Assembly: GCA_902568235.1 (NCBI GenBank)
Contig: CACFPS010000001.1
Coordinates: 124,001 to 188,000, forward strand
Reading direction: 5' to 3'
Source of the DNA: an uncultured Pelagibacteraceae bacterium
GTDB lineage: Bacteria; Pseudomonadota; Alphaproteobacteria; Pelagibacterales; Pelagibacteraceae
Length of the DNA: 64,000 nucleotides
Shown: positions 1-14,082 of the stretch, piece by piece
How positions within the stretch are numbered: position 1 is the first letter of the stretch
How the letters are laid out: each line of letters starts with the position of its first letter
The notes under the pieces: generated by a model
Told to the model about the DNA's origin: nothing
Databases searched by the model: none
Seen by the model: the letters and a program-made list of their open reading frames with translations, nothing else
Translations under genes and position numbers: made by a program

Positions 1-36
1 GATGTCCCAACTAACTATCGAGGTTTAAGCAAATGA
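1..36 (+). CDS. pheS: Phenylalanyl-tRNA synthetase alpha subunit, C-terminal fragment (partial at window edge)
   Basis: Frame 1 reads [11 protein letters not shown], a PheS-like C-terminus; its TGA overlaps the pheT ATG (ATGA). Confidence 0.8.
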   Translation, partial: DVPTNYRGLSK

Positions 37-2381
37 AATTTACAAAGGATTGGCTTAAAGATCACCTTAAAACAAGTAAAACCGAGGCCCAAATTATTGA
101 AAAACTAAATAGCACAGGTTTGGAAGTTGAAAAGGTCGAGCCTATAAAAAATGAACTAAGCGATTTTATTATTGCAAAAATAATTAAATCAGAAAAACAC
201 CCAAATGCTGATAGATTAAAGCTGTGTCATGTTGATATTGGACAAAAAGAATTAGTAAAAGTTGTTTGTGGCGGACCAAACGCAAAAGATAATTTATTGA
301 CAATTTATGCTCCACCAGGCTCAGTAATTCCAAAAAATAATATTAAATTAGAAGTTTCAAAAATAAGAGGAGAAACATCATATGGAATGCTTTGTTCTGA
401 GTCAGAACTAAATTTATCTAACGAAAGTGAGGGCATTATTGAGTTAAATCAAAACTACAAGTCAAAAATTGGAAAAAGCTATTTTCATACTAATTCAGAC
501 AATGTTATAGAATTATCTATAACTCCAAATAGACCAGACTGTTTGGGCATTAGAGGAATAGCAAGAGATCTTTCTGCTAGTGGATTTGGAAAATTAATAA
601 ATAATCAAAGTGTCAAAATAAAAAAAACTGGCAAACAATCTTTAAGAGTAAAAATAGAAAAAAGTAAAAACCAGGCTTGCACTATATTTGGAAGTTGTCT
701 TATTAAAAATATTAAAAATAAAGAAAGCCCCGAGTGGTTAAAAAAAAGAATTCTTTCACTGGGATTAAGACCAATTTCGGCTGTTGTCGATGTAACTAAT
801 TATGTAATGTTTGACTTAAATAGACCTCTACACGCTTACGATGTAGATAAAATAAATAAAGGAATAATTGTCAGAAACTCTAAAAAAGGAGAAAATTTTA
901 AAGCTTTAGATAATAAAGATTATATTTTGGATGATGATATGTGTGTTATTTCAGATCACCAAGGAGTTTTAGGATTGGGTGGAATAATAGGCGGTACAAG
1001 ATCTGGAACAGAGCTTAATTCAAAGAATATTTTGCTAGAGTCTGCATATTTTGATCCAGAGATTACAAGAAAAACCGCAAGGAGATTAGAATTAAATAGT
1101 GATGCGAAGTTTAGGTTTGAAAGAGGCATTGATCCAAATTCTATTTCGATTGGACTAGAAAAAGCTTCAGAGATGATTGTAAAAATTTGTGGAGGCGAAG
1201 TATCAAAATCAGATATTCAATTTACAAAAAAAATAAAGAAAAAAAAAATATTGTTCGACCCATTTCTTGCATCTAAAACAATTGGCATACAAATAAATAC
1301 TAATGAAATAATAAAAATTCTTGAAAATTTAGGGTTTAAAATTAAAAATAAAGGCAAAGCTCTTATTGTGGAAGTTCCTAGCTGGAGACCAGACGTACAT
1401 GGTCAAATTGATTTAGTTGAAGAAATAATTAGAATCAAAGGATTTAATAAAATTCAATCAATTGAACCTGAAAAGAAAAGATTAAGGCAAACTTTAGATT
1501 TTTTTCAAAGACATTTTCATTTAGCTCAAAGATCGGTTGCTTCCAAAGGATATTTTGAGGCAATTACTTGGTCTTTTACCGATGAAAAAATTAATAATAA
1601 TTTTAGAGAAAATTTTGAAGAAGTAAAAATTATTAATCCAATTAGCTCAGATTTGAATGTATTGAGAAATTCTCTTTATCCAAATTTAGTTTATTTTTTA
1701 AAAAAAAATATTCATAGAGGTTTTGAAAATCAATCATTATTTGAAATTGGACCTTTATTTTCTGGAAAAAAACCCGGTCAACAAATAACTGTTATTTGTG
1801 GCCTTAGAAAAGATAATCTTATAGATGTTTTTGATATCAAAAAAGATGTTGTGCAAACTTTAGTTGAATTGGGAATAGATAAAAACGAAACGAGTATAAA
1901 TATTAATACCCCAAGCTACTATCATCCAGGCAGGTCTGGTACACTAATAACAAAAAATGATAAAAAATTGTTGGCTTATTTTGGTGAAATTCATCCTAAA
2001 ATTATTGATAAAGCTTACGGATTCGAGATTTTCTTAGAGAATTTAGTTAAATATAAAAGTCAAAATAAGAAAGATAAACCAACAATAACTTTTTCAGATT
2101 ATCAAAAATCAGATAGAGACTTTTCTTTTGTGGTAAATAAAGATTTCCAAGCACAGGAGTTATTGGAGATTATTAACAATATTGACAGATCATTAATAAA
2201 AGATGTCAGAATTTTTGATGTATATGAGGGAGAAAACATTCCGTTAGATAAAAAATCAATAGCTTTAAAGGTCACTATTCAATCAGATGTTAAAACTTTG
2301 AATGAAAAAGACCTAAATGAAATTTCACAGAAAATTATTTTTAACGTTGAAGAAAAAGCTAGTGCAAAATTAAGATCATAA
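33..2381 (+). CDS. pheT: Phenylalanyl-tRNA synthetase beta subunit
   Basis: 782 aa with N-terminal tRNA-binding domain ([21 protein letters not shown]), B3/B4 and C-terminal FDX-ACB-like region; follows pheS. Confidence 0.97.
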   Translation: MKFTKDWLKDHLKTSKTEAQIIEKLNSTGLEVEKVEPIKNELSDFIIAKIIKSEKHPNADRLKLCHVDIGQKELVKVVCGGPNAKDNLLTIYAPPGSVIPKNNIKLEVSKIRGETSYGMLCSESELNLSNESEGIIELNQNYKSKIGKSYFHTNSDNVIELSITPNRPDCLGIRGIARDLSASGFGKLINNQSVKIKKTGKQSLRVKIEKSKNQACTIFGSCLIKNIKNKESPEWLKKRILSLGLRPISAVVDVTNYVMFDLNRPLHAYDVDKINKGIIVRNSKKGENFKALDNKDYILDDDMCVISDHQGVLGLGGIIGGTRSGTELNSKNILLESAYFDPEITRKTARRLELNSDAKFRFERGIDPNSISIGLEKASEMIVKICGGEVSKSDIQFTKKIKKKKILFDPFLASKTIGIQINTNEIIKILENLGFKIKNKGKALIVEVPSWRPDVHGQIDLVEEIIRIKGFNKIQSIEPEKKRLRQTLDFFQRHFHLAQRSVASKGYFEAITWSFTDEKINNNFRENFEEVKIINPISSDLNVLRNSLYPNLVYFLKKNIHRGFENQSLFEIGPLFSGKKPGQQITVICGLRKDNLIDVFDIKKDVVQTLVELGIDKNETSININTPSYYHPGRSGTLITKNDKKLLAYFGEIHPKIIDKAYGFEIFLENLVKYKSQNKKDKPTITFSDYQKSDRDFSFVVNKDFQAQELLEIINNIDRSLIKDVRIFDVYEGENIPLDKKSIALKVTIQSDVKTLNEKDLNEISQKIIFNVEEKASAKLRS

Positions 2382-4186
2382 TGAGCAAAATTGATCACAT
2401 TAGAAATTTTGCTATTATTGCACACATTGATCACGGTAAATCTACAATTGCAGATAGAATTATTCTCAAATGTGGAGGCCTAACTGATAGAGAGATGAAA
2501 TCTCAAGTATTAGATTCAATGGATATAGAAAGAGAAAGAGGAATTACAATTAAAGCCCAAACTGTAAAATTAAATTACACTTCTAATGATGGAAAAAAAT
2601 ATATTTTAAACATAATAGATACCCCTGGTCATGTAGATTTTAGTTATGAAGTAAGCAGATCTCTATATGCATGCGAAGGTTCTATATTAATTGTTGATAG
2701 CACCCAAGGAGTTGAAGCACAAACTTTAGCAAATGTTTATCAGGCTCTAGACATCAATCATGAAATTATTCCAGTCCTAAACAAAATAGATTTACCAGCA
2801 TCTGATATAGATAAGACCAATAAGCAAATAGAAGATGTTATTGGAATAGATACCTTAAACGCAGTTCCATGTTCTGGAAAAACTGGTGAGGGTATTAATG
2901 AAATTTTAGAACAAATAATTCAAAGTTTACCTGCCCCTACAGGAAAAAAAGATAAAGTATTAAAATGTTTATTGGTTGATAGTTGGTACGATACATATTT
3001 AGGTGTTGTTATTTTAATTAGAGTTATTGATGGCAAAATCTCAAAAAATATGAAAATTAAAATGATGTCAACTAATCAGGATTATATAGTTGAAAAAGTT
3101 GGTATTTTTACTCCAAAAGCAAAAGATATAAATGAATTAAATGCAGGTGAAATTGGATTTATTACAACAGGTATAAAAGTTTTATCTGAAACAAAAGTGG
3201 GAGACACCATATGTGATGCCGCTAACCCTTTGAAAGAAGCTTTGCCAGGATTCAAACCTAGTAAACCAGTTGTATTTTGTGGTTTATTTCCTGTGGATAG
3301 TTCAGAATATCAAAAATTAAAAGATGGCTTAGCCAAACTTCAGTTGAATGATGCAAGTTTTTCATTTGAACCAGAGTCTTCTTCAGCTTTAGGACTAGGT
3401 TTTAGATGTGGATTTTTAGGATTATTACATCTGGAAATTGTAACAGAAAGACTCGAAAGAGAATTTGACATTAATTTATTAACAACCACTCCAGGGGTTG
3501 TTTACAAAATTCACATGAATAATGGTGCTATTAAAGATTTACAAAATCCTTCAAGCCTACCAGACCCTACAATTATAAAATTTATTGAAGAACCTTGGAT
3601 AAAAACAACAATTATTACGCCTGACCAATATCTTGGATCAATAATGAAGATGTGTCAGAACAAAAGAGGAATTCAAACTAATTTAAGCTACTCAGGTAAT
3701 AGAGCTGTTATAAATTATGAACTTCCTTTGAATGAAGTAGTTTTTGATTTTAATGATAGATTAAAGTCGATGACCAGTGGATATGCTAGTTTTGATTATG
3801 AAATAATAGGCCATAGAGAGGGAGATTTGGTTAAAATGAGCATTTTAGTAAATTCAGAGCCTGTTGATGCACTGGCAATGATGATTCATAAAGATTTTGC
3901 ACAAATAACTGGAAGAGAAGTTTGTGAAAAACTTAAGGATTTAATTCCAAGACATAATTTTATGATACCAATTCAGGCAGCAATAGGTGGAAAAATTATA
4001 GCAAGAGAAACAATAAAGGGATTTAAAAAAGATGTTCTGACAAAGATTCATGGCGGTGGAGCTATGGATAGAAAAAGAAAACTTTTAGAAAAACAAAAAA
4101 AAGGAAAAGCAAGAGCTAAACAATTTGGAAAAGTTGAAATACCACAAGAAGCATTTATTGGTGTTTTAAAAATTTCAAAGGAATAA
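2381..4186 (+). CDS. lepA: Elongation factor 4 (LepA) GTPase
   Basis: 601 aa; [30 protein letters not shown] and the LepA C-terminal domain. Confidence 0.98.
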   Translation: MSKIDHIRNFAIIAHIDHGKSTIADRIILKCGGLTDREMKSQVLDSMDIERERGITIKAQTVKLNYTSNDGKKYILNIIDTPGHVDFSYEVSRSLYACEGSILIVDSTQGVEAQTLANVYQALDINHEIIPVLNKIDLPASDIDKTNKQIEDVIGIDTLNAVPCSGKTGEGINEILEQIIQSLPAPTGKKDKVLKCLLVDSWYDTYLGVVILIRVIDGKISKNMKIKMMSTNQDYIVEKVGIFTPKAKDINELNAGEIGFITTGIKVLSETKVGDTICDAANPLKEALPGFKPSKPVVFCGLFPVDSSEYQKLKDGLAKLQLNDASFSFEPESSSALGLGFRCGFLGLLHLEIVTERLEREFDINLLTTTPGVVYKIHMNNGAIKDLQNPSSLPDPTIIKFIEEPWIKTTIITPDQYLGSIMKMCQNKRGIQTNLSYSGNRAVINYELPLNEVVFDFNDRLKSMTSGYASFDYEIIGHREGDLVKMSILVNSEPVDALAMMIHKDFAQITGREVCEKLKDLIPRHNFMIPIQAAIGGKIIARETIKGFKKDVLTKIHGGGAMDRKRKLLEKQKKGKARAKQFGKVEIPQEAFIGVLKISKE

Positions 4187-4243
4187 TATTATAATTAATG
4201 AGTTGGGAGTAGTTAAGTTATTAAAATACTTAATTTTTAAATA

Positions 4244-4960
4244 CTAAATATTTTCTACCTTTTCAAAAACTGTGTCATATTCTACAAGTTCACCTTTTTT
4301 GCTTCTTGTTAAATGTTGAATATAAAGAGGTTTATATAAATTTTTTTTCATAAATTCATTAATTTGCTCAAATTTATAATTTATTTCATAAATATTAATT
4401 ACTGGCATTTCTATTTTTATAAATTTTACTTTTTTAATAAATTCTTTTAAACCATATAATACTTCAATATCATTTCCCTGAGTGTCTGTTTTTAAAAAAA
4501 AGGTATTATTAATTAATTTTTCTTTGATTATATAATCATATAATTTAATTATTTCTATTTCATAGTTATCTACAACTTCTGTGTTTCTTAGTAGCTTTGA
4601 CATATTTTCTGATTGTTTTTTGATTGAACTTAAAGTTTTACCCTTATCGTTAGTGACATAAAAATTTGTTTTTTTATTAGAATCACCTACGCCCAACTCA
4701 TTAATTATGATATTATTTTTTTTTGAAAATTTCTTTTTTAAACCTAAAAATAATTCTTTATTTGGTTCAAAACAAAAAGATTTAGAAAACATTTCATTAT
4801 ATTCTTCACAAAAATCTCCAATATTTGATCCAACATCAATTAAATAATCACAAGGATTATATTTTAATCTTAAACTTAATAATTCTTTTAAGTTATCAGT
4901 TTTGTGTTTTCTTGTTAAACTGTAACCAAAGGAATTAGCTATTTTTTTTAAAACATTCAT
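4244..4960 (-). CDS. FkbM-family SAM-dependent methyltransferase
   Basis: YLIDVGSNIGDFCEEY (SAM motif I), CFEPNKELF, KTDTQGNDIEVLYG: FkbM-type pattern. Confidence 0.8.
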   Translation of the reverse strand: MNVLKKIANSFGYSLTRKHKTDNLKELLSLRLKYNPCDYLIDVGSNIGDFCEEYNEMFSKSFCFEPNKELFLGLKKKFSKKNNIIINELGVGDSNKKTNFYVTNDKGKTLSSIKKQSENMSKLLRNTEVVDNYEIEIIKLYDYIIKEKLINNTFFLKTDTQGNDIEVLYGLKEFIKKVKFIKIEMPVINIYEINYKFEQINEFMKKNLYKPLYIQHLTRSKKGELVEYDTVFEKVENI

Positions 4961-5062
4961 TTATATTTTACTCAATTCATTTTTAAATTTACAAAATATT
5001 AATGTATTTATGAAAATTGTACATGTTATAAGTTTATAAAAATTATGTTAGTAGTATTTTTA

Positions 5063-5152
5063 GGAGAGATGGCCGAGTGGTTTAAGGCGCACGCTTGGAA
5101 AGTGTGTGTACTGTCAAAGGTACCGTGGGTTCGAATCCCACTCTCTCCGCCA
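5063..5152 (+). tRNA. tRNA-Ser (anticodon GGA)
   Basis: GGAGAGA...TCTCTCC acceptor, class II long variable arm, anticodon loop CTTGGAAAG, T-loop GGTTCGAATCC, encoded CCA-type end. Confidence 0.95.
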
Positions 5153-5325
5153 AAGATTATTTACAGTCAAAAACAGCACATTTTTGAATTAATTTTAATT
5201 ATACTAAAAAATTTCAAAAAAACTTAAATTAACGTTGATTATTAAGGCCTTTTGAAGACCTTACTTTGTATCTATTTTATTAAAAAAAACAAAAATGTTA
5301 TAAATAAGCTTTCCAAAAAAAATAA

Positions 5326-7383
<2,058 letters not shown>

Positions 7384-7385
7384 AA

Positions 7386-8672
7386 ATGGAGTTTTTTAAA
7401 ACTTCTAATCTATATTCATTAAATAAAAATACATATGTTAATTTAAGATGGATTGCTTATTTTGGACAATTAATTACTATTCTAACAGTTCAGTTTATAT
7501 TAGGGTTTTCTTTTAATTACATTGCTTGTATTTGTATTATAGCTATTAGTGCTATTATTAATCTTCACTTACAATTTAAAATTAAATCAAATCAGCTTAA
7601 TAATTATTTTTCTACAATATACTTAATCTATGATATATTTCAGTTGGGAGTTTTACTTTTCCTTACAGGAGGAATAACTAATCCATTTATATTTTTGATA
7701 ATTGTGCCCGCAGTATTCTGTGCTCAATATTTACATTTTTTAAGCTCAATCATATTAGTTTTGTTTATAATTATAATTTTATTTCTTTTAACTTTTCTTT
7801 TCTATGAATTGCCTCATCCTGGGACATTACATTTTCATGCCCCCAATTACTATCTTTACGCGATACCCATATCAATTGTCATAGGATTAATTTTTTTGGT
7901 GTACTTTGGTTACAAATTTGGTGAAGAAAGTAGAATTAGAAAAAAAGCATATGATAAAATTCAAGAATTAATGGCAAAGGAAAATGAACTTCTTTCTTTA
8001 GGAGGACAGGCCGCTGCCGCTGCCCACTCACTTGGGACGCCTTTATCTACAATTTTATTAACAGTAAAAGAATTAAAAAAAGAATATGGAAATCAAACTA
8101 AAATTAGCAAAGATCTAGATTTATTAGTCAGCCAAAGTCTAAGATGCAGAGATATACTTAAAAAATTAACATTGAATCCAAATATTGAAGATGAGTTTAT
8201 AGATAGCAATATTTCATTAAAAGAGTGCGTTAAAGAAATTGTTAGTTCTTATAGAGAAATAAGTAATAAGGAATTTTTCATTAACTTAGAAAATTACAAA
8301 AATGCAATGAAAATACATAAATCTGTAGAAATTATATATGGTCTTAGAAATTTTATAGGAAATGCAAATAAATTTAGCAAAAAAAGAATAGATATATCTT
8401 TGAGAAGCGATGCAACAACATCTAATATACTTATTAGAGATGATGGTCCAGGTTTCCCCAAAGATTTGATAGATAAACAAAGATTAGGCGAACCCTATAT
8501 AAGAACAATTAATAAAAAAAATATTTCAAAATATGGTCTAGGACTTGGAACTTTTATTGGAAAAACTTTACTAGAAAAAAATTTTGCTAATATAATTTTT
8601 AAAAATTCAGAAAAAAAAGGTGGAGCAGAAGTTTTAATAAAATGGAAAAATAAAGATTTTAAAAAAATTTAA
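7386..8672 (+). CDS. RegB/PrrB-like membrane sensor histidine kinase
   Basis: N-terminal multi-TM region; H-box [17 protein letters not shown]-box [10 protein letters not shown] and DDGPGFP...[14 protein letters not shown]. Confidence 0.85.
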   Translation: MEFFKTSNLYSLNKNTYVNLRWIAYFGQLITILTVQFILGFSFNYIACICIIAISAIINLHLQFKIKSNQLNNYFSTIYLIYDIFQLGVLLFLTGGITNPFIFLIIVPAVFCAQYLHFLSSIILVLFIIIILFLLTFLFYELPHPGTLHFHAPNYYLYAIPISIVIGLIFLVYFGYKFGEESRIRKKAYDKIQELMAKENELLSLGGQAAAAAHSLGTPLSTILLTVKELKKEYGNQTKISKDLDLLVSQSLRCRDILKKLTLNPNIEDEFIDSNISLKECVKEIVSSYREISNKEFFINLENYKNAMKIHKSVEIIYGLRNFIGNANKFSKKRIDISLRSDATTSNILIRDDGPGFPKDLIDKQRLGEPYIRTINKKNISKYGLGLGTFIGKTLLEKNFANIIFKNSEKKGGAEVLIKWKNKDFKKI

Positions 8673-10471
8673 TTCAGTTTTTTATTATTTATAAAAAGAC
8701 CACTTAGTTGTCCAATCATTACATCTCCTAATTCTTGCACATCTGTTATTTTAATTGCCTTTTTGTAATATCTCGATACATCATGGCCAATACCAATTGC
8801 TAAAATTTCAATATCACTATTGTTTTCTATAAATTTAACTATTTTTTTAAGATGTTTTTCTAAAAAATCTCCTGAGTTAACGGAAAGAGTAGAGTCGTCA
8901 ACAGGAGCTCCGTCAGAAATTACCATGAGGATTTTTCTTTCCTCTTTCCTTTTTTTTAATCTATTAAATGCCCAAGTTATTGCTTCCCCATCTATATTCT
9001 CTTTTAACAAACCCTCTTTAAGCATTAATCCTAAATTTTTTTTTGATTGCCTCCAATGAGTATCTGCACTTTTATAAATTATATGTCTTAAATCATTTAA
9101 CCTTCCAGGATTTTTTGGCTTATTTTTGTTATTCCAATATTCTCTACTTTTTCCACCTTTCCAGTTTTTGGTTGTAAAACCTAATATTTCTACTTTTACC
9201 GAACATCTCTCCAAGGTTCTTGAAAGAATATCAGCACAAATGGCCGCTATAGTGATGGGACGTCCACGCATACTCCCACTGTTGTCTATTAGCAAAGTAA
9301 CAACTGTATCTTTGAATTCTAAATCTTTTTCTTTTTTAAAAGATAAAGAATTGTAAGGATCAATTACAATTCTAGGTAATTTAGAACTATCTAATAAGCC
9401 TTCTTCTAAGTCAAATTCCCAAGACCTACTTTGTTTTGCTAGAAGTTGTCTTTGTAATTTATTCGCCAATTTTATAATTAAATCTTGGAAACTCAAAAGT
9501 TGCTGATCTAAATTTTTTCTAAGTTTTGAAATTTCTTCTATATTATCCAAAGTTTCAGCTTTGGTGACTTCATCAAATTCAGTTGTAAATATTTTATAAT
9601 CTTTATCGTTTATACTTAAATTTTTTTTTTGAGATATATTTTCATATTTTTGATTTTCAACTTCATCTTCTGACATTTGTTCATCTAGTCTAAATTCATT
9701 TAAATCATCAATACTATTTGCTCCTTCTCCCTCACTATCATCATCACTTGTTTGATCTAAATTATCAGAATCATTTAATTCATTATTATTCGAATTATTA
9801 TTATCCTGTTCATTATCTTGTTCCGTTTCTTTTGTTTCTTCATCATTTTCAGACTCAAAGATATCCATATTTTGCAAGATTTCAGAAAATTTTACATTGT
9901 AAGCTTCTTGATTTTCTAAATTTTGATTTAAATAGCTAATATGTTTATTAAATGAATTATCAAAATCTTTTTCCCAAAATTTTAAAACTTTTTTATTCGA
10001 TGGATCTAGATTCATTTTAAAAAATTTATTTAGCATATAAAGTTCAAATGCTGTTGAAATATCCACATCTTCTTTTTTTTCTATATTATGATTTTTTGCT
10101 TTATTTAATTTATTTCTATAATTTTCATAAAAATTTTGCGAAATACCTTTAAGCATTTTTGTACCGAGTAATTCATATCGAATTTTTTCAGAAAGATTAT
10201 AAAGTGATCTACAAGATGATTTAGTAGGTATATTTTTTTCATAAATTTTTTTATTTGAGAATTTTCTTTTAAGAGCCTCAGAATCTGACTCTGCTCTTAA
10301 TTTTAAAAATTCATTTTTATCTTTTATATTTTCTAAATTAGCAATATTTAAACTTTGTTCGTTTAATTTTTCTTTGTTATTATTGTATATTTTATAATCC
10401 TTGGAAATAACTCTAACTGTAGAAATTAAAGCTTGTTTGAATTTTTCTTTAAAATTGTCTTCTTTGTTCAT
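8669..10471 (-). CDS. cobT: CobT-like cobaltochelatase subunit / VWA-domain protein
   Basis: 600 aa; acidic central region; C-terminal VWA/MIDAS motif [11 protein letters not shown]; next to CobS. Confidence 0.88.
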   Translation of the reverse strand: MNKEDNFKEKFKQALISTVRVISKDYKIYNNNKEKLNEQSLNIANLENIKDKNEFLKLRAESDSEALKRKFSNKKIYEKNIPTKSSCRSLYNLSEKIRYELLGTKMLKGISQNFYENYRNKLNKAKNHNIEKKEDVDISTAFELYMLNKFFKMNLDPSNKKVLKFWEKDFDNSFNKHISYLNQNLENQEAYNVKFSEILQNMDIFESENDEETKETEQDNEQDNNNSNNNELNDSDNLDQTSDDDSEGEGANSIDDLNEFRLDEQMSEDEVENQKYENISQKKNLSINDKDYKIFTTEFDEVTKAETLDNIEEISKLRKNLDQQLLSFQDLIIKLANKLQRQLLAKQSRSWEFDLEEGLLDSSKLPRIVIDPYNSLSFKKEKDLEFKDTVVTLLIDNSGSMRGRPITIAAICADILSRTLERCSVKVEILGFTTKNWKGGKSREYWNNKNKPKNPGRLNDLRHIIYKSADTHWRQSKKNLGLMLKEGLLKENIDGEAITWAFNRLKKRKEERKILMVISDGAPVDDSTLSVNSGDFLEKHLKKIVKFIENNSDIEILAIGIGHDVSRYYKKAIKITDVQELGDVMIGQLSGLFINNKKLN

Positions 10472-11446
10472 TTATATCTGAATATTTATCATTGATTCTG
10501 GCAAATCTTCCCCAAAACATCTTTGATAATATTCAGCTATTATACTTTTTTCTGATTCATCACATTTATTTAAAAATGTTACTCTAAAAGCATATCCATT
10601 GTTTTTGAAAATTTCAGAATTACTACACCAATTTAATACAGTTCTTGGGCTCATTACTGTAGATATATCTCCAGCTATAAATCCATTTCTTGTTAATGAA
10701 GCAACCTTTATCATATTTGCAACCTTTTCTTTGCCTTTTGAATTATTTAATTTTTTATTTTTTGACAAAATAATTTCCATTTCTTTTTCTAAACTTAAAT
10801 AATTCAATGAAGTAACTATTTCCCATCTGTCTAATTGTGCTTGATTAATTTGCTGTGTTCCCGTGTATAAACCCGTTGTATCACCCAGTCCAATAGTATT
10901 TGCTGTTGCAAATAATCTAAAATATTTATTCTGTTTTACTATTTTATTTTTATCCAAGAGGGTAAAAAAACCATCACTTTCCAAGATTCTCTGCAAGACA
11001 AACATAACATCACTTCTTCCAGCATCATATTCATCAAATACTAAAGCAACTGATGATTGGAATGCCCAAGGCAAAATACCTTCTTTAAATTCTGTTACTT
11101 GCTTTCCATCTTTTATTATAATTGCGTCTTTACCGATCAAGTCTATTCTGCTTATGTGAGAGTCAAGATTTATTCTTATACAGGGCCAATTTAATCTAGC
11201 TGCGACTTGGGTAATATGAGTAGATTTTCCTGTACCATGATAACCATGAACAATTACTTTTTTGTTATGCAAAAAACCACTTAGGATAGCTAGAGTAGTG
11301 TCGTGATCAAATTTATAATCTTTGTCTATTTCTGGAACAAATTCATTTCTTTTAGAAAAAGCTTTAACTTCCATATCGCTATCTATTCCAAAAGTTTGTT
11401 TAACTGATAAATTAATATCAGGCTCTATATTTAAATTAGGTATCAA
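10472..11446 (-). CDS. cobS: CobS-like AAA+ (MoxR-type) ATPase
   Basis: 324 aa; Walker A GYHGTGKSTH, Walker B VALVFDEYDAGR; adjacent to cobT. Confidence 0.9.
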   Translation of the reverse strand: MIPNLNIEPDINLSVKQTFGIDSDMEVKAFSKRNEFVPEIDKDYKFDHDTTLAILSGFLHNKKVIVHGYHGTGKSTHITQVAARLNWPCIRINLDSHISRIDLIGKDAIIIKDGKQVTEFKEGILPWAFQSSVALVFDEYDAGRSDVMFVLQRILESDGFFTLLDKNKIVKQNKYFRLFATANTIGLGDTTGLYTGTQQINQAQLDRWEIVTSLNYLSLEKEMEIILSKNKKLNNSKGKEKVANMIKVASLTRNGFIAGDISTVMSPRTVLNWCSNSEIFKNNGYAFRVTFLNKCDESEKSIIAEYYQRCFGEDLPESMINIQI

Positions 11447-11963
11447 TTTTTTCTCTATATGTATTTTTTAACTGTGTATAAGCTAAAGTAATTACTTTTA
11501 ATTTATCCTCAAATTTTTTATTTCCAGAATTCATATCAGGGTGAAATTTTTTGACAAGCTTTTTGAACTTTTCTTGAATTTTTTCCCATTTAAGTCCTAC
11601 ACAAATACCCAAAATACTAAAAGCCTTTATGTCGCTGCTATTAAATTTAAATTTATTCATATGATTAAACTCATTTTTTAATTTAAATTTATCCATTTCA
11701 TCACTAAGAGCATTATTCCACAAAACTTTAAAAAAATTATCTGATGAACTAAAACTCTGAGTAGGCTTATGCCAAATTATGTCTGATTTTAAAAACTCAA
11801 CTATCTGTTGATCATTCATACCAGAGAAATAATTCCAATTTTTATTAAATTCTTTAACATGATCTAAACAGAGTAACCTATAATTCTTACTATTATCCTT
11901 CTCCTTAGGGGCTTTGTACAAGCCTTCCATTTCACAATTATTCCAGTCACAAATATTTTTCAT
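11436..11963 (-). CDS. DnaJ (J-domain) family protein
   Basis: C-terminal J domain with HPD (KKFHPDMNSGNKKFEDKLKVI); N-terminal CxxxxC...CxxH cluster. Confidence 0.85.
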   Translation of the reverse strand: MKNICDWNNCEMEGLYKAPKEKDNSKNYRLLCLDHVKEFNKNWNYFSGMNDQQIVEFLKSDIIWHKPTQSFSSSDNFFKVLWNNALSDEMDKFKLKNEFNHMNKFKFNSSDIKAFSILGICVGLKWEKIQEKFKKLVKKFHPDMNSGNKKFEDKLKVITLAYTQLKNTYREKIDT

Positions 11964-11983
11964 AGTATATAATATTTAATAAT

Positions 11984-12244
11984 ATGGATATTAATCAACT
12001 TTATAAAATAGTAAAAAAAAAAATATTAGAAAATAAACACATTGAAAAAGTTGAAATTTTAGATAAGTCTTTTTTGCATAAAAATCATTCTTCTAATCAG
12101 GCTGGAAAGTTTCATTTAAAACTTATTATAGATTCCAGTGAATTAAAAAAAAAAAATAAAGTTGTTTCAAATAAGCTAATCTATAAAATTCTTGAAGAAG
12201 AAATGAAGTTATATATTCATTCTATTCAAATAGTTTTTAATTAA
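11984..12244 (+). CDS. BolA family protein
   Basis: 86 aa; IEKVEILDKSFLHKNHS...GKFHLKLIIDSSELKKKNKVVSNKLIYKIL matches the BolA pattern; divergent from dnaJ-like/cobS, as seen in alphaproteobacteria. Confidence 0.8.
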   Translation: MDINQLYKIVKKKILENKHIEKVEILDKSFLHKNHSSNQAGKFHLKLIIDSSELKKKNKVVSNKLIYKILEEEMKLYIHSIQIVFN

Positions 12245-13340
12245 ATTCCTCATATAAAAATTTTTTAATATTGTTACAATTTGTTTGATAATTGGTTTCT
12301 ATTTGGCCAAAATTTTTAATTAAGATTAAGTTGACTTTGTCTGATCTGTTTTTTTTATCTAATTTCATAAATTTTAAAATTTTATTTAAATCTTGTACAT
12401 TAAATATTTGATTAAATTTATGCTTCATTTTTATTTTATACAGATGATTATTAATTAAGGTATAATTTTTTTTTGATAATAATTTTATTTGCATGCTATA
12501 TCTAATGGCATTTTTAATTCCTAAAATAACTGCTTCACCATGATTTAGTTTTTTTGAATATCCTAAGGTTGCTTCATATGCATGTGCAAATGTATGCCCA
12601 AGATTTAGTACTTTTCTTAAATTTTCTTCTTTCTCATCTTTAATAATTATTTTTTTTTTTAAATTACAACTATTTATAATTGCTTTTTGAATGATTGAGC
12701 TCTTTAAATTTAAAATAGATTTTAGATTTTTATCTAAATATTCAAAACTTTTTTTGTTATAAATTAAACTACTTTTTAATATCTCTGCATAACCACATAT
12801 TATTTCTCTATATGGTAAAGAGCATAAAAGGTCAGTATCAGAAATTACTAAATCTGGTTGATAAAAACTTCCAATTTGATTTTTTCCATACTCATTATTA
12901 ATCCCAGTTTTTCCACCTATTGAAGAGTCAACTTGAGCAAGTAAAGTTGTGGGAATATTAATAAATTTTAATCCTCTTTTAAATGTGCTTGATGCAAATC
13001 CTGCCACATCACCAGTGATACCTCCGCCAAAAGAAATTATACAATCTTCTCTATTAAATTTATTTTTAAATAATATTTGATGAATTGTTCTAATGCTTTT
13101 GAAGTTCTTATTTTTTTCATTTGCATTAAAAATATACAAAATTTTTTTTTTTGATTTTAAGTTATTAATAAGTTTTTTTTTTAATAAATTAGGGACATTT
13201 TTATCAATGATAATTAGAGATTTTTCAAAAATTATTTTTTTTTTAGAACAAATCTTATTAAAGTTTTTTAAAATATTTGAACCTACAATTACACTATATT
13301 TCTTTGTTTTGGTGTTTATTTTAAGTTCTGTTCTTTTCAT
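12237..13340 (-). CDS. aroB: 3-dehydroquinate synthase
   Basis: GGGITGDVAGFASSTFKRGLKFINIPTTLLAQVDSSIGGKTGIN; NLGHTFAHAYE; GEAVILGI. Confidence 0.96.
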   Translation of the reverse strand: MKRTELKINTKTKKYSVIVGSNILKNFNKICSKKKIIFEKSLIIIDKNVPNLLKKKLINNLKSKKKILYIFNANEKNKNFKSIRTIHQILFKNKFNREDCIISFGGGITGDVAGFASSTFKRGLKFINIPTTLLAQVDSSIGGKTGINNEYGKNQIGSFYQPDLVISDTDLLCSLPYREIICGYAEILKSSLIYNKKSFEYLDKNLKSILNLKSSIIQKAIINSCNLKKKIIIKDEKEENLRKVLNLGHTFAHAYEATLGYSKKLNHGEAVILGIKNAIRYSMQIKLLSKKNYTLINNHLYKIKMKHKFNQIFNVQDLNKILKFMKLDKKNRSDKVNLILIKNFGQIETNYQTNCNNIKKFLYEEFN

Positions 13341-13839
13341 AAAATTTTAATATTTTTTTTACAATTTGAATTTTATTTAGCTTATCACAGTTAATTGTAT
13401 AATTTGATTGTTTATATTTTTTTGATCTATCTTTAATAAGATTATTAATTTCGTAAGTACTTAGTTTTAAAGCCAAAGGTCTTTTTTTATTTTTTTTTAT
13501 TCTATTAATAAGTATTGCATTTTTCCAATTTAACCAAAAAGTTAATGAATTTATTAAACAATTTTTTCTTATTTTTATATTCATAAATCCACCACCACCA
13601 AGAGAAATTATTTTATTTTGTAAATTTAGATACTCCATTGAAATTTGTTCTTCCAAGTTTCTAAAATAATTTTCTCCGAATTTACTAAAAATTTCTGATA
13701 TTGTTTTTTTCTCTTTTTCCTCAATTTTTTCATCTATGTCTATAAAATCTAAATCCACATTTTTTGATAGTAATTTCCCTATAGAGGATTTGCCAGAACC
13801 CATCATTCCAACTAAAACTATGTTTTTTTTTGATTTCAT
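13321..13839 (-). CDS. aroK: Shikimate kinase
   Basis: VLVGMMGSGKSSIGKLLSK, DFIDIDE, GENYFRNLEEQ, SLGGGGF; overlaps aroB. Confidence 0.95.
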   Translation of the reverse strand: MKSKKNIVLVGMMGSGKSSIGKLLSKNVDLDFIDIDEKIEEKEKKTISEIFSKFGENYFRNLEEQISMEYLNLQNKIISLGGGGFMNIKIRKNCLINSLTFWLNWKNAILINRIKKNKKRPLALKLSTYEINNLIKDRSKKYKQSNYTINCDKLNKIQIVKKILKFYEKNRT

Positions 13840-13896
13840 CAGTTTCTTTTATTGAAAAACCACAAATATGTCTTATTTTGAAAATACTTAAATTAT

Positions 13897-14082
13897 ATGC
13901 AATTTACAAGAAATACAAGCAGTAGCAAATTAAGAGGTTTATTTAAACTACTGATAAAAGTTATTCTTGTAACTATCGTTCTATTTATTGGGGTAATTTT
14001 AATTGGAAAAATTGATTTTCCAGCACCAAATAAAAAAATTGAAAAGATCATGTCTAATGAAAACTTTAAGAAGATTAAATAG
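13897..14082 (+). CDS. Small single-TM hypothetical protein (61 aa)
   Basis: One hydrophobic segment LIKVILVTIVLFIGVILIG; sits at the head of the next ORF, start and stop overlapping it. Confidence 0.55.
   Translation: MQFTRNTSSSKLRGLFKLLIKVILVTIVLFIGVILIGKIDFPAPNKKIEKIMSNENFKKIK

Noticed and set aside
5045-5227. 60-aa plus-strand ORF (MLVVFLGEMAEWFKAHAWKVC...)
   Set aside because: It spans tRNA-Ser; the peptide is a translation of the tRNA.
5243-5263. TAAGGCCTTTTGAAGACCTTA inverted repeat upstream of gyrB as a terminator or riboswitch
   Set aside because: Only 5-6 bp of stem and no U-tract; too weak to call.
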